Shown here: one piece after another, positions 6,682-14,830 of the stretch
How positions within the stretch are numbered: position 1 is the stretch's first letter
Layout: each line of letters begins with the position of its first letter
Assembly: GCF_017355165.1 (NCBI RefSeq)
Contig: NZ_JADILK010000045.1
Span: 1 to 35,663, forward strand
DNA: 35,663 nt
Reading direction: 5' to 3'
Source: Bacillus sp. SD075
Lineage (GTDB): Bacteria; Bacillota; Bacilli; Bacillales; DSM-1321
The notes under the pieces: generated by a model
What the model was told of the DNA's origin: nothing
Databases searched by the model: none
The model's input: only the letters and a program-made list of their open reading frames with translations
Translations under genes and position numbers: made by a program

Positions 6682-7955
6682 CTCTAGAAACGTTAAACGC
6701 TGGCTTGGATACGATTTGGGTGGTTCTGACAGCAGCCATGATTCTATTAATGGAGGGCGGATTTGCTCTATTGGAGGCAGGGTTCGTCCGTACGAAGAAT
6801 AATGTGAACATCATCATGAAGGTTTTTGCCGATATTACGATCGGAACGCTTTGCTACTTCATGGTTGGTTTTGGCTTAATGTATGGAATGGATGTATTTG
6901 GAATCATCGGAGCAAGCGGCTTTCTGCTGAAAGGTGATTTGTCGCACATCGACCTTACGATTTCCATGGATGCATTCTGGTTATTTCAAGGAGCATTCGT
7001 CATCGCCGTTATTTCCATCGTTTCGGGAGCAGTTGCGGAAAGAATTAATTTTCGGGCGTACCTTATTTTTGTCGTAATGATGACGGCATTCATCTATCCG
7101 ATTGCCGGTCACTGGTTATGGGGAGGTGGCTGGTTAAGCGGGTTGGGCATGCAGGACTTCGCAGGGTCGGCGGTCATTCATGCCTTAGGAGGTTTTTCTG
7201 CACTTGCGGCTGCTATTGTAATCGGGCCGAGAGCAGGTAAATTCACTTCACGGGGGACTAGTTCCATTTCGCTGCCGAGTAATCTCCCATTGGCATCTGT
7301 TGGGGCATTCCTTTTATGGTTTGGCTGGTTTGGGTTTAATGCAGGAAGCACCTTGCAAGCTACAGATGGACGCATTGGCCATATTGCCATTGTCACGATG
7401 CTTTCAGCTGCATCAGGAGGGGCGATGACATTGCTTTATACACTATTTAGGTATGGCCGTTCGGATGCACCTTCCGTCATCAATGGCTCACTTGCAGGCC
7501 TTGTCGGGATTACAGCAGGCTGTGCATTCGTTAGTGATCTGGCTGCGTTACTGATTGGAGCAGTTTCCGGGATGCTTATGTTAGCTGCGACAAATTGGTT
7601 GGAAGCCAGAAAAATCGATGACCCGGTTGGCGCCTTTCCTGTTCATGCGGCATCAGGAATGTGGGGTACGATAGCGGTAGGGCTTTTCTCCACTGAAAAC
7701 GGATTGTTTGCAGGTGGGGGATGGCATTTGCTCGGAGTTCAAGCGTTAGGATTAGTGGTATTATGCATCTGGGGCTTTTCATTGACATGGATTGTTTTTA
7801 AAGTTATAAATGTTTGGCTACCTATAAGGTCCACTGAAGAAGAAGAAGAACTTGGGTTGGATATCAGTTATCATGGTATCATGGCTACACATACCTCGCC
7901 GGAGTTCATCAAGGTAGAGGACTATTATAAGCAGGAAGAAGAATTGTCAAGGTAA
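6678..7955 (+). CDS. amtB: Ammonium transporter AmtB (NrgA)
   Basis: A 425-residue Amt/MEP/Rh-family ammonium channel of the cytoplasmic membrane with about eleven helices. Seen in order are EGGFALLEAGFVRTKN in the first helix, IAGHWLWGGGW, and the two pore histidines in GSAVIHALGG and FPVHAASGMWG. WFGWFGFNAGS precedes the second. The cytosolic tail starts with GLDISYHG, where the family usually has a LDxSxHGE motif that contacts the PII protein GlnK. Here it is followed by a longer acidic end (KVEDYYKQEEELSR). No glnK gene follows, unlike in many bacteria. The ATG overlaps the previous stop by four bases and has GGAGGG 9 bases upstream. It shares the promoter at 6201-6229. Confidence 0.96.
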   Translation: MTLETLNAGLDTIWVVLTAAMILLMEGGFALLEAGFVRTKNNVNIIMKVFADITIGTLCYFMVGFGLMYGMDVFGIIGASGFLLKGDLSHIDLTISMDAFWLFQGAFVIAVISIVSGAVAERINFRAYLIFVVMMTAFIYPIAGHWLWGGGWLSGLGMQDFAGSAVIHALGGFSALAAAIVIGPRAGKFTSRGTSSISLPSNLPLASVGAFLLWFGWFGFNAGSTLQATDGRIGHIAIVTMLSAASGGAMTLLYTLFRYGRSDAPSVINGSLAGLVGITAGCAFVSDLAALLIGAVSGMLMLAATNWLEARKIDDPVGAFPVHAASGMWGTIAVGLFSTENGLFAGGGWHLLGVQALGLVVLCIWGFSLTWIVFKVINVWLPIRSTEEEEELGLDISYHGIMATHTSPEFIKVEDYYKQEEELSR

Positions 7956-7998
7956 TGTCTATAATACTCATGGGAGAATCAAGTGAGGTGAATTTTAT

Positions 7999-8226
7999 AT
8001 GGGTACATGCAATCTTAATCATTCGCAGAACGATGTCAGACTGAAATTTGAGAGTCAAAAGGCATTTTTACCAACTGAATTGAGTCAAACATTGGATCGT
8101 TATCTTGAAGAAGGAAATTCGCAGGAAACTTTGAATGAACTTTTTCATTTATTGAAGAAGTATGACTTGTCTACTCAAGAGGAACAGGAATCAAGAAACG
8201 AAAAGTTGAAACAGATAATTTTGTAA
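7999..8226 (+). CDS. Small conserved Bacillus-type protein of unknown function
   Basis: A 75-residue soluble protein with no known domain that I can name. It starts MGTCNLNHSQNDVRLKFESQKAFLP, then runs through helices that include ETLNELFHLLKKYDL and a charged C-terminus. I recall similar short hypothetical proteins in other Bacillus genomes, which supports it being real. The start has GTGAGGTG upstream at a suitable spacing (AGTGAGGTGAATTTTATATG). It lies 43 bases after amtB with no terminator between, so it is probably the last gene of the amtB operon, followed by the terminator at 8232-8270. Confidence 0.7.
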   Translation: MGTCNLNHSQNDVRLKFESQKAFLPTELSQTLDRYLEEGNSQETLNELFHLLKKYDLSTQEEQESRNEKLKQIIL

Positions 8227-8231
8227 ATAGG

Positions 8232-8270
8232 AAAGAACGGGGGTGCAAGCATGATTCCTGTTCTTTTTTT
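8232..8270 (+). terminator. Terminator of the amtB operon
   Basis: Arms AAAGAACGGG (8232-8241) and CCTGTTCTTT (8257-8266) form a 10-bp stem with one G-T pair, followed by a T run to 8270. Confidence 0.8.
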
Positions 8271-8484
8271 GTTTTTTTCTATTAAGGAATATCTTATTTT
8301 AAAAGATTTAAGGGATATTTGTGATACTATCTCATGAGTTATTTACATATTTATACAAGGGGTGAAATGAAACTTATTATTTTTGGGCCATCTATATAGA
8401 TAACAATGAATGGAATTGAGGTGAGAAAGGACTAATTATAGGTTTATTGGTGTAGGGAGGAACAAAAGGGAGAGAGGCATAAAA

Positions 8485-10335
8485 ATGGGACTTTGTAAAT
8501 CATGCGGCAATCCTGTGAACGAGTACTCTCGAATTTGCCCATCGTGTGGCGTGCCTATTGCTGGTGAAGAACAAATATCGGAAAAGGAAGCTGCCTCCGA
8601 GATGAGACAAGAACAGGAAGAGGAGACTTCTACAAAAAGGCATAAGAAAAGAACATTAATCATTACTGCAATATTGGCCATTTTCACGATTTCCAGTGCA
8701 ACCACTGCCATTATTCTTCATAAATCCCCGAAAGAGCTCTATCTTCTTTCCGAATATAAAACATACCAGAAATCCAAAGAAGGCTGGGCTGATAAGTATG
8801 ACGATAAGTTGGAATTCCAAACGAAAATGATGAACAAACCTTCAAGTTCGGAGGTGAATCTAAGCGGCAAAATCGAAATGGATTCATTATTGAATGATCC
8901 AAATTTAGAAATCTTTCAAGAATTATTGAACAAGGCAACTCTTGCTGTTAAAACTGAACAGGATCCAATAAGCAATCAAAGTTATTATAATTTGGCTCTG
9001 AGTGTCGAGAAGGAAAGGACAATTGATGTAGAAATGTTCCAAACCAAAGATCGACTAGGTTTGAAAGTACCGATTTTATATGAAAAATTCTTTTATGTAA
9101 ATTTTGGTGAATATAGTGAGTTCATGCAAATGACCGATCCATCATATCCTGGCCCTGGAACCTTGCAAGCATCCAACCTTGAATGGCAAGACTTGAATTT
9201 AACGGAGAAAGAACAGGAATACATCCAAAAACGATATGGGGCATTCCTGTTGGGGAATTTAGAAGATCAAAACTTTACGATGAAAAAGGGTGTGGAGTAT
9301 GAACGTGCAGGAGAAACGATCAAGGTCAGGGAAGTGACACTTAAACTTTCTTCTTCGGAAACTAAAAACCTAGTAAATGATTTCATGGACCATTTGATTA
9401 AAGATGGAAAGCTCCATAGCATGATAGTCACCAGGGCACAAAAAGTGGCAAAGGACAGTGCAGTGACAAAAGAAATAGGAGGTCCTGATGCAAACGGATT
9501 GAAACGGCAATTGGTGGACGGCCTGAAAGATGCAAAGAAAGAAATGAAAGATATCCATTTTTCTAAAGGCTTTTCTTCTATATTACTAATTAATGAGGAT
9601 GAACAAATAATCGATCGTAAAATAACAACGGCTTTTGGAAGCAGCACGAATCAACTCAACATGGAATTGAGGAGCAAAAACGTTCCATATGGTTCGAATC
9701 GGATATTTGAAGAATTTAGCGTGGCACTTTCTCCTGAAGATGATGAGGAATTAAAGCTATTGTTCCAGATTACGAATGATGTGGTCTTTAATGAAAATAA
9801 TCGGAAAGAGAATCTTAATGCATCCTTTAAGGTTGAAGAGTATGGGGAGCCTAAGGAAATCAAGTTTTCGATGAAGAGTGATATGGACGAAGAAAAGGGG
9901 GGGAAGCAAGAAATCAGAAGAGATTTCAATCTTACCTTCGTTGTTGGCGATTTCACTGATTGGCCCACAGCTTTTAAAGGAACCATTAAACAAACGAGTG
10001 AACATAACTTAAAGAAAGACTATTCAAAAGCGAAATTCGAGTTAAAGCTTGGTTTAGCAGATGAATTGGACTCTGATACGGTCACTTTCAAGCTGGACTC
10101 CAAAACGAAGATAAAAGACAAACTGGAAATGCCGGATTTGAAACTTGATTCTGGTGCGGGCCTGAACTTAGTGAACATTCCTGAAGGTGAAATGTATCTC
10201 ATTTTGGAAGAAGTGAGAATGAATTTGATGGAGCTGGTTGTTAAATACGGACTTGTGCCAGAAGATGTATATCAGTTCGATAGCTATGATGGTTATTATA
10301 AGTTGGAAGATGAAGATTCGGTTAATAAGTTGTAG
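8485..10335 (+). CDS. Zinc-ribbon membrane-anchored protein with a large extracellular domain
   Basis: This 616-residue protein opens with a zinc ribbon, CKSCGNPV and then CPSCGVPI (residues 4-25). An acidic linker and a KRHKKR stop signal precede one membrane helix (about 54-77, LIITAILAIFTISSATTAIIL). Some 530 mostly hydrophilic residues follow outside the cell, rich in beta-strand-like alternation and charged residues. It resembles the DUF6583-type zinc-ribbon proteins of Bacillus, a memory-based assignment of unknown function. The predicted topology is cytoplasmic ribbon, single helix, extracytoplasmic domain, a layout seen in other Firmicute proteins that couple inside and outside. The ATG follows GGGAGAGAGG. 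It stands alone; no clear terminator follows. Confidence 0.8.
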   Translation: MGLCKSCGNPVNEYSRICPSCGVPIAGEEQISEKEAASEMRQEQEEETSTKRHKKRTLIITAILAIFTISSATTAIILHKSPKELYLLSEYKTYQKSKEGWADKYDDKLEFQTKMMNKPSSSEVNLSGKIEMDSLLNDPNLEIFQELLNKATLAVKTEQDPISNQSYYNLALSVEKERTIDVEMFQTKDRLGLKVPILYEKFFYVNFGEYSEFMQMTDPSYPGPGTLQASNLEWQDLNLTEKEQEYIQKRYGAFLLGNLEDQNFTMKKGVEYERAGETIKVREVTLKLSSSETKNLVNDFMDHLIKDGKLHSMIVTRAQKVAKDSAVTKEIGGPDANGLKRQLVDGLKDAKKEMKDIHFSKGFSSILLINEDEQIIDRKITTAFGSSTNQLNMELRSKNVPYGSNRIFEEFSVALSPEDDEELKLLFQITNDVVFNENNRKENLNASFKVEEYGEPKEIKFSMKSDMDEEKGGKQEIRRDFNLTFVVGDFTDWPTAFKGTIKQTSEHNLKKDYSKAKFELKLGLADELDSDTVTFKLDSKTKIKDKLEMPDLKLDSGAGLNLVNIPEGEMYLILEEVRMNLMELVVKYGLVPEDVYQFDSYDGYYKLEDEDSVNKL

Positions 10336-10597
10336 GCGGGGACGTATTGCTTTTTATTTAATAGTACTCCTGAAAATGGAAAACGGCAGCGGGGAAATGG
10401 CAATTCCTATTTTCTTTTTAATGGGTGTATCAATCAATAATGGGTAACTCCTTTTTTAAAGAAGATGGCAAGGTTCACATTCAAGGTAGTGAAAAATACA
10501 AAAGTAGTGAAATCGTAAAGCACAGTAACCCGAATCGGTGATCTTTCAAAATGGATTAATCAGTTTGTAACACTGACAAGGATTATGGACCTTTAAA

Positions 10598-10623
10598 GAT
10601 TTAATCAATCGTTTGATTAAATC
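10598..10623. promoter_or_regulatory. Near-perfect 26-bp palindrome, second copy of the operator-like element
   Basis: GATTTAATCAATC (10598-10610) pairs with the following GTTTGATTAAATC with a single mismatch next to the centre. The core TTTAATCAA..CGTTTGATTAAA is the same as in the palindrome at 6110-6131. No promoter is obvious beside it. Confidence 0.45.
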
Positions 10624-10667
10624 TCATGTACTGACAATCAGTGCCTTCAAAAAAGGCATCGGGAAAA

Positions 10668-10700
10668 TAAAAAAAGCGGGAGCCCATAATGAGCTCCTGC
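10668..10700 (-). terminator. Terminator of the 10711-11154 gene
   Basis: GCGGGAGC (10676-10683) pairs with GCTCCTGC (10693-10700) around a CCATAATGA loop. On the minus strand the stem is followed by a T-rich tract (CTTTTTTTATTTT). Confidence 0.8.
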
Positions 10701-10710
10701 TATTTCTTTA

Positions 10711-11154
10711 TTAAAAACCATCATCTGTTGCGGTGAAGGGGATGTTTAGGTTTCTTTCCACAGCCCGCAGTCTTTGATTCAGCCTGTTTAACCTATTCGT
10801 ATGTCGCTGGTCCGCTTGACTTAGCCTGGAGATTTCCTGGTTAATGCGGTTCACTTCACGATTTATCCGAGTGATTTCTTGGTTCTGCCGATTGAGTTCC
10901 CGCGTTTGACGCTCGTTTTGACGTTCAAGTTCCCGGACTCTTCTTTCAAGTTGTTGAGGCTGCCTTTCAACATCGATATCGAATGGTTCGGGCACCTGGC
11001 TATATGGATTCTCTTGTACCTGCTCAAGGTTCCAATCTTGCTGTGGCATATAATCAAATCGTTCAGGCTGTTGGAAATATGGGTTAAAATTAGACTGAAA
11101 GTACTGATGATTTCCATTTTGTTGTGGAAAAGGATAAAATCCGTATGAATTCAT
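10711..11154 (-). CDS. Q/N/R-rich coiled-coil protein, possibly spore surface
   Basis: A 147-residue low-complexity protein. The first 60 residues are rich in Q, N, P, F and Y (MNSYGFYPFPQQNGNHQYFQ). The rest is a long coiled coil of repeated RxLNRQNQEITRINREVNRINQE type heptads, ending NIPFTATDDGF. It has no signal peptide or membrane helix. Composition of this kind is seen in Bacillus spore coat and exosporium-associated proteins, but that role is only suggested. The start is ATG 11154 because AAAGGAGAG lies 7-8 bases before it; the TTG six bases upstream is too close to that site. It is monocistronic, with its own terminator. Confidence 0.7.
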   Translation of the reverse strand: MNSYGFYPFPQQNGNHQYFQSNFNPYFQQPERFDYMPQQDWNLEQVQENPYSQVPEPFDIDVERQPQQLERRVRELERQNERQTRELNRQNQEITRINREVNRINQEISRLSQADQRHTNRLNRLNQRLRAVERNLNIPFTATDDGF

Positions 11155-11298
11155 AGTCAACTCTCCTTTTTAAAATCGGGATGGATACGTTATAACTTAT
11201 GTATGTTCCGGTGAAATGAATAGGCGTTAGCCCATATGGGTGGGAAGAAGAGGTAATTTACAGAAAAAAATTTCAATAAATTTGCAGAAACCATCTGG

Positions 11299-11324
11299 TT
11301 CCTATATCGTTTAGTATATAGGAG
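11299..11324. promoter_or_regulatory. Inverted repeat upstream of xpaC
   Basis: TCCTATAT (11300-11307) and ATATAGGA (11316-11323) form an 8-bp inverted repeat with an 8-base spacer, about 78 bases before the xpaC start. It overlaps AT-rich sequence resembling a -10 region and could be an operator or a leader hairpin. Confidence 0.3.
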
Positions 11325-11400
11325 AAATTCTTTTATCCATCTTGAAACCAATCCCAAAGATAATCCGTATATAAAGAAAAGAGTGTAAGTCAGGAGTGTA

Positions 11401-12063
11401 ATGATTATGAATCGATTTCTTGCTGATTTTGTTCCGATATTGATTGCATTTCCAATGGTTCTGCCGGTCTGGATGATTAGCTACTTTGCATTGAATCAAC
11501 CGTTTGCCCTATCCGTTGTCATATCTTTAGCAGGAGGGGTGCTTTCATATTGGCTAAGTTCCTTATATTTTTCCTCGCGATATCTCAAAAAACATGAATT
11601 GACGAGAAAAGAATATCAATATATAAAGAAAAATTTAATTGAAGCAAAACCAAAGATATGGCGGGTGCAAAAAGCACTAATCTCGGTCAGGCATATCTCT
11701 TCTTTTAAACAGAGGAAAGATATGATTAAAATGATCAGGAAAATATATAGTCTGACAAAAAAAGAACCGAGGCGGTTTTACCAGGCGGAACAATTTTATT
11801 ACTCGCATCTGGATTCCGCAATGGAACTTGCGGAGAAATATGTTTTTTTAGCACAGCAGCCAAAAAAGAATAGGGAACTCGAACTTTCCTTAACAGAGAC
11901 CCGTAAAACCTTAAAGGAACTCACTAATACGATAGAAAAGGATTTATATAAAGTGATTTCCGATGATATAGATAACCTTAACTTCGAATTGGATGTTGCT
12001 AAGCAATCCATTAAAACTAGGAAAGACTCACAAGTAATTGATGAAAGCAGGAGGTTAAGATGA
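11401..12063 (+). CDS. xpaC: XpaC-family protein
   Basis: XpaC was named for hydrolysis of 5-bromo-4-chloroindolyl phosphate in B. subtilis, and its true role is unclear. This 220-residue protein has two N-terminal membrane helices (about 8-28 and 34-55). A long cytoplasmic helical part rich in lysine and glutamate follows, including [21 protein letters not shown], and is typical of the family. The start could be ATG 11401 (AGGAG four bases before) or ATG 11407 (10 bases); the second spacing is closer to usual. The stop overlaps the next start (ATGA), so it is coupled to the TelA-family gene, the same pairing as xpaC-yaaN in B. subtilis. The pair is often linked to cell-envelope or toxic-anion stress. 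Confidence 0.88.
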   Translation: MIMNRFLADFVPILIAFPMVLPVWMISYFALNQPFALSVVISLAGGVLSYWLSSLYFSSRYLKKHELTRKEYQYIKKNLIEAKPKIWRVQKALISVRHISSFKQRKDMIKMIRKIYSLTKKEPRRFYQAEQFYYSHLDSAMELAEKYVFLAQQPKKNRELELSLTETRKTLKELTNTIEKDLYKVISDDIDNLNFELDVAKQSIKTRKDSQVIDESRRLR

Positions 12064-13232
12064 ATAATAATGATCCAAACCTGTTGAATAAAACGAATAA
12101 TGCCAATTTGATCGATGACCTTTTAGCCAATCCATTTGATGGTGTGCAGGAGCTTGAAAAAGTATCTTCCCAGGAAGTGAAACCGGTTAAACTGATTGAT
12201 GTCATCCCTGAAGAGAACAGGGCAAAGGCTTATCAGCTTGCTGAACAAATCGACCCGACCAATCATCAGGCGATGATATCCTATGGTACACCCGCCCAAT
12301 CAAAGCTCCTTACCTTTTCTAATTCCATGCTTGAGCATGTCCAGAAAAAGGATGTGGGTGAAGTGGGCAATATTATCAGTGATTTAATGAAAAAGTTAAA
12401 CGAACTGAGCCCGGATGAGCTAAAACCGGATAAGCCTTCCTTTTTTGCGCGTATGTTTGGGAAGCTCTCGGGATCTGTCCAGGAGGTGCTATCCAAGTAT
12501 CAAAAAACTGGGGCCCAAATTGACCGAATCAGCGTAAAACTTGATCGGAGCAAGAATATCCTGTTATCGGATATCGTAATCCTTGAAAAGCTATATGAAA
12601 CGAATAAGGAATATTTCCAGGCATTGAATGTCTATATTGCAGCTGGGGAAATTAAACTCGAAGAAATCCATGAGAAAACGATTCCGGAACTAAGGAAGTC
12701 CGCTGAATCAAGCAATGATCAAATGAAGTTTCAAGAAGTCAATGATATGCTGCAATTTGCTGAACGGTTGGATAAAAGGCTTCATGATTTGAAATTGAGT
12801 CGTGAAATCACGATTCAAAGCGCCCCGCAAATCAGGCTGATCCAAAACACGAATCAGGCACTAGTCGAGAAAATACAATCTTCGATTATGACAGCCATTC
12901 CCCTTTGGAAAAATCAGGTTGCGATTGCATTGACCTTAATCAGGCAAAGGCATGCTGTAGAGGCGCAAAAACAGGTTTCCAAGACTACCAATGACTTGTT
13001 ATTGAAGAACTCCGAGATGTTGAAAACGAATACCATTGAAACGGCTAGAGAAAATGAGCGCGGACTTGTCGATATCGAAACATTAAAGAGTACTCAAGCT
13101 AACTTGATATCCACGCTTGAGGAAACTATGCGGATTCAAGAAGAAGGCAGACATAAACGCCGTCAAGCCGAAAAGGAATTGGCAACTATGGAAAATGAAC
13201 TGAAGCAGAAACTATTAGAGATAAAGGGATAA
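12060..13232 (+). CDS. yaaN: TelA/YaaN-family toxic anion resistance protein
   Basis: The 390-residue soluble, almost entirely helical protein belongs to the TelA family. Family members are named for tellurite resistance, and Bacillus members include YaaN and YceH. Seen are an unstructured N-terminus with a [11 protein letters not shown] segment and a central region with [20 protein letters not shown]. The conserved core [24 protein letters not shown] (about residues 255-280) and [12 protein letters not shown] follow, then a C-terminal coiled coil. Length is normal. It overlaps xpaC by four bases and is followed after 11 bases by the nitroreductase gene, so the three form one operon. Link to envelope stress is family knowledge; substrate and mechanism are unknown. 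Confidence 0.92.
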   Translation: MNNNDPNLLNKTNNANLIDDLLANPFDGVQELEKVSSQEVKPVKLIDVIPEENRAKAYQLAEQIDPTNHQAMISYGTPAQSKLLTFSNSMLEHVQKKDVGEVGNIISDLMKKLNELSPDELKPDKPSFFARMFGKLSGSVQEVLSKYQKTGAQIDRISVKLDRSKNILLSDIVILEKLYETNKEYFQALNVYIAAGEIKLEEIHEKTIPELRKSAESSNDQMKFQEVNDMLQFAERLDKRLHDLKLSREITIQSAPQIRLIQNTNQALVEKIQSSIMTAIPLWKNQVAIALTLIRQRHAVEAQKQVSKTTNDLLLKNSEMLKTNTIETARENERGLVDIETLKSTQANLISTLEETMRIQEEGRHKRRQAEKELATMENELKQKLLEIKG

Positions 13233-13243
13233 GGGGAGATAAT

Positions 13244-13813
13244 ATGGAAACTATCGAGGCTATAAAAACGAGAAGAAGCATAGGAGTCGTTAAGCAAGAC
13301 TCGGTACCTAAGGAAATGATCGAGCAAATCATTGAAGCTGGAACGTATGCACCAAATCATCATCGAACGGAGCCTTGGCGTTTTTTTGTATTGACGGGAG
13401 AAGGAAGAAATAAACTTGGGAAGGTATTCGAAGAAATCACAAGAATTGAAAATGCTGATGATACCCCTGAAAGTTTAATCAGCAAGCTCGAAAGGCAAAA
13501 AAAGAATCCATTAAGGGCTCCAGTCATCATCGCAGTGGGCATAGAGCCTAGTGATAAGAATAATGTCCTCGTGACAGAAGAATATGCAGCAGTGAACAGT
13601 GCCATTCAAAACATGCTTCTTGCAGCACATTCTCTAGGTCTGGGAGCAGTATGGAGGACGGGGAAAATAACTTATCATGACAAGGTCCGTGAATTTTTCA
13701 ATTTATCCTCTAAGGGAGAAGTATTGGCTTTCATATACTTGGGTTATCCTGACATGGAGCCGAAACCTGCTAAGAAAACACCAATCGATGAATTGACCAC
13801 ATGGATCGGATAA
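13244..13813 (+). CDS. Nitroreductase-family flavoprotein (YfhC-like)
   Basis: A 189-residue FMN-dependent nitroreductase-family protein. The FMN-binding TRRSIG motif is at residues 9-14, the APNHHRTEPWRFFVLTG segment at about 36-52, the dimer-interface helix VNSAIQNMLLAAHSLGLGAVWRTG at about 116-140, and the end has AFIYLGYPDMEPKP. The organisation matches the Bacillus YfhC/YdjA type of small oxidoreductase that reduces nitro or related compounds with NAD(P)H. The physiological substrate is unknown. The ATG follows GGGGAG at 5 bases. It lies 11 bases after the TelA-family gene, last in that operon, and is followed by the terminator at 13828-13865. Confidence 0.9.
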   Translation: METIEAIKTRRSIGVVKQDSVPKEMIEQIIEAGTYAPNHHRTEPWRFFVLTGEGRNKLGKVFEEITRIENADDTPESLISKLERQKKNPLRAPVIIAVGIEPSDKNNVLVTEEYAAVNSAIQNMLLAAHSLGLGAVWRTGKITYHDKVREFFNLSSKGEVLAFIYLGYPDMEPKPAKKTPIDELTTWIG

Positions 13814-13827
13814 AGGATTGAAGGGAA

Positions 13828-13865
13828 GCTGCATCAGTGCATACATACTGCCGCAGCCTTTTTTA
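13828..13865 (+). terminator. Terminator of the xpaC-yaaN-nitroreductase operon
   Basis: GCTGC (13828-13832) and CAGT (13835-13838) pair with ACTG (13847-13850) and GCAGC (13853-13857) around a small internal loop. A run of T residues follows from 13859. Confidence 0.75.
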
Positions 13866-13929
13866 TTGCCATCAATTGGGCTTTTAATGTAAGGGATTCA
13901 GCTTCGTCAGACTTCGTTTAAAGTGACGA

Positions 13930-13982
13930 TTGATGAATTAGGTTGTACAATACATAGGAAGAATAAATTTTGATGAATTAGG
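13930..13982 (+). repeat. Short direct repeat before the SEC-C gene
   Basis: TTGATGAATTAGG occurs at 13930-13942 and again at 13970-13982, 40 bases apart (about four helical turns). The second copy ends 12 bases before the next start codon. It may be a paired regulator site or a small duplication. Confidence 0.35.
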
Positions 13983-13994
13983 ATGTGTCTATAG

Positions 13995-14501
13995 ATGAGA
14001 ACGATTGATCCATTTGAGATACTCGATGGAAAAGCGATAAAATATTTGGATGTTTTTGGCGTTGATGATGGAATTGCTTTAAAGAGTAAGTACGACGATA
14101 AATCGTATTGGATATATGATTATTATTGCATGCATCAGACATGTGATTGCCAGGAAGTATACCTTGAATTCGTTGAGGAGCGCAAGGGCAATAAACAGGG
14201 AGGACAGCATTTTGGGGTGAGGGTCTCTTTCGGGGATAAGCAATTTGTCCTTGAGGATTATAATATTTCCAAACAAAAGGCGATGGATATCGCGGAAGAT
14301 ACATTAAAGTACAGTAAAGATGTAATCGAGTTATTTAAACAGCGGTATCAGCAAATGAAGGAAAAAGGAACGCAAATTATCATGGAAAGTGCAAAGGCAG
14401 CTAAAATGCCGCATGTACATACAGAACCGGTCATTGGCAGAAATGAACCTTGTCCATGCGGAAGCGGGAAAAAATACAAAAAATGCTGTGGCGCAGCTTA
14501 A
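13995..14501 (+). CDS. SEC-C motif protein of unknown function
   Basis: A 168-residue protein ending in a SEC-C zinc-binding motif ([17 protein letters not shown], about 150-166), as found at the C-terminus of SecA, where it binds zinc and SecB or ribosomes. The N-terminal 120 residues have a cysteine cluster ([17 protein letters not shown]) that may form a second metal site, followed by a beta-rich region. It is cytoplasmic, with no signal or membrane helix. Proteins with an isolated SEC-C motif are widespread and mostly uncharacterised. The ribosome binding site before ATG 13995 is weak (TAGGATG). It is monocistronic, with a good terminator. Confidence 0.85.
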   Translation: MRTIDPFEILDGKAIKYLDVFGVDDGIALKSKYDDKSYWIYDYYCMHQTCDCQEVYLEFVEERKGNKQGGQHFGVRVSFGDKQFVLEDYNISKQKAMDIAEDTLKYSKDVIELFKQRYQQMKEKGTQIIMESAKAAKMPHVHTEPVIGRNEPCPCGSGKKYKKCCGAA

Positions 14502-14508
14502 CAACTTG

Positions 14509-14540
14509 GAAGCTGACTCGATTAGGAGTCGCTTCTTTTT
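14509..14540 (+). terminator. Terminator of the SEC-C gene
   Basis: GAAGC.GACTC (14509-14519) pairs with GAGTCGCTTC (14526-14535) with one bulged T, followed by TTTTT. Confidence 0.85.
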
Positions 14541-14598
14541 AATTCTCAAAAACCCTTGGAAAAAAATTAAGTAATGAATAAAAAAATGTGGCATTAAA

Positions 14599-14617
14599 CG
14601 AACGTTTGTTCTATAAT
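14599..14617 (+). promoter_or_regulatory. LexA (SOS)-like box overlapping a -10 hexamer
   Basis: CGAACGTTTGTTCT (14599-14612) agrees at 12 of 14 positions with the Bacillus LexA/DinR box CGAACRNRYGTTYG, and its last base is the first base of TATAAT (14612-14617). The -35 region is weak (TGGCAT). The next annotated gene, the serine protease, starts about 210 bases downstream. Confidence 0.4.
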
Positions 14618-14669
14618 AAGAGTACCAGATAATAACACAAAAAGAAATAAAAAGTAGTTATTTAGATGG

Positions 14670-14684
14670 AATTTTCCAAAAACT
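14670..14684. promoter_or_regulatory. CodY-box-like sequence upstream of the serine protease gene
   Basis: AATTTTCCAAAAACT differs from the CodY consensus AATTTTCWGAAAATT at three positions. It is mentioned because the B. subtilis intracellular protease gene ispA is repressed by CodY. Three mismatches in AT-rich sequence is weak evidence. Confidence 0.25.
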
Positions 14685-14830
14685 TCTTTTTTATTTTCAT
14701 AAATCTGGTATATATAAGAGAGAAGAGTTTTTTGATCTCATCTCTTTCAACGGTAGACGGCAACCAGACGGGATGAAAATCCCCACACTGATGGCAGTTT
14801 AACTTATTGAACGAAGGAAGGGGTAATCAA

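Larger units (their letters stand above)
10336..10710. other. Intergenic region with a possible gene remnant
   Basis: These 375 bases hold no confirmed gene. A short frame at 10440-10541 (33 codons, MGNSFFKEDGKVHIQGSEKY to a TGA) reads like the start of a real protein but lacks a ribosome binding site, so it may be a truncated remnant. The region also contains the palindrome at 10598-10623 and the minus-strand terminator at 10668-10700. Confidence 0.35.

Noticed and set aside
9267..10005. Several minus-strand frames inside the zinc-ribbon gene
   Set aside because: They are antisense shadows of a long, coherent plus-strand gene.
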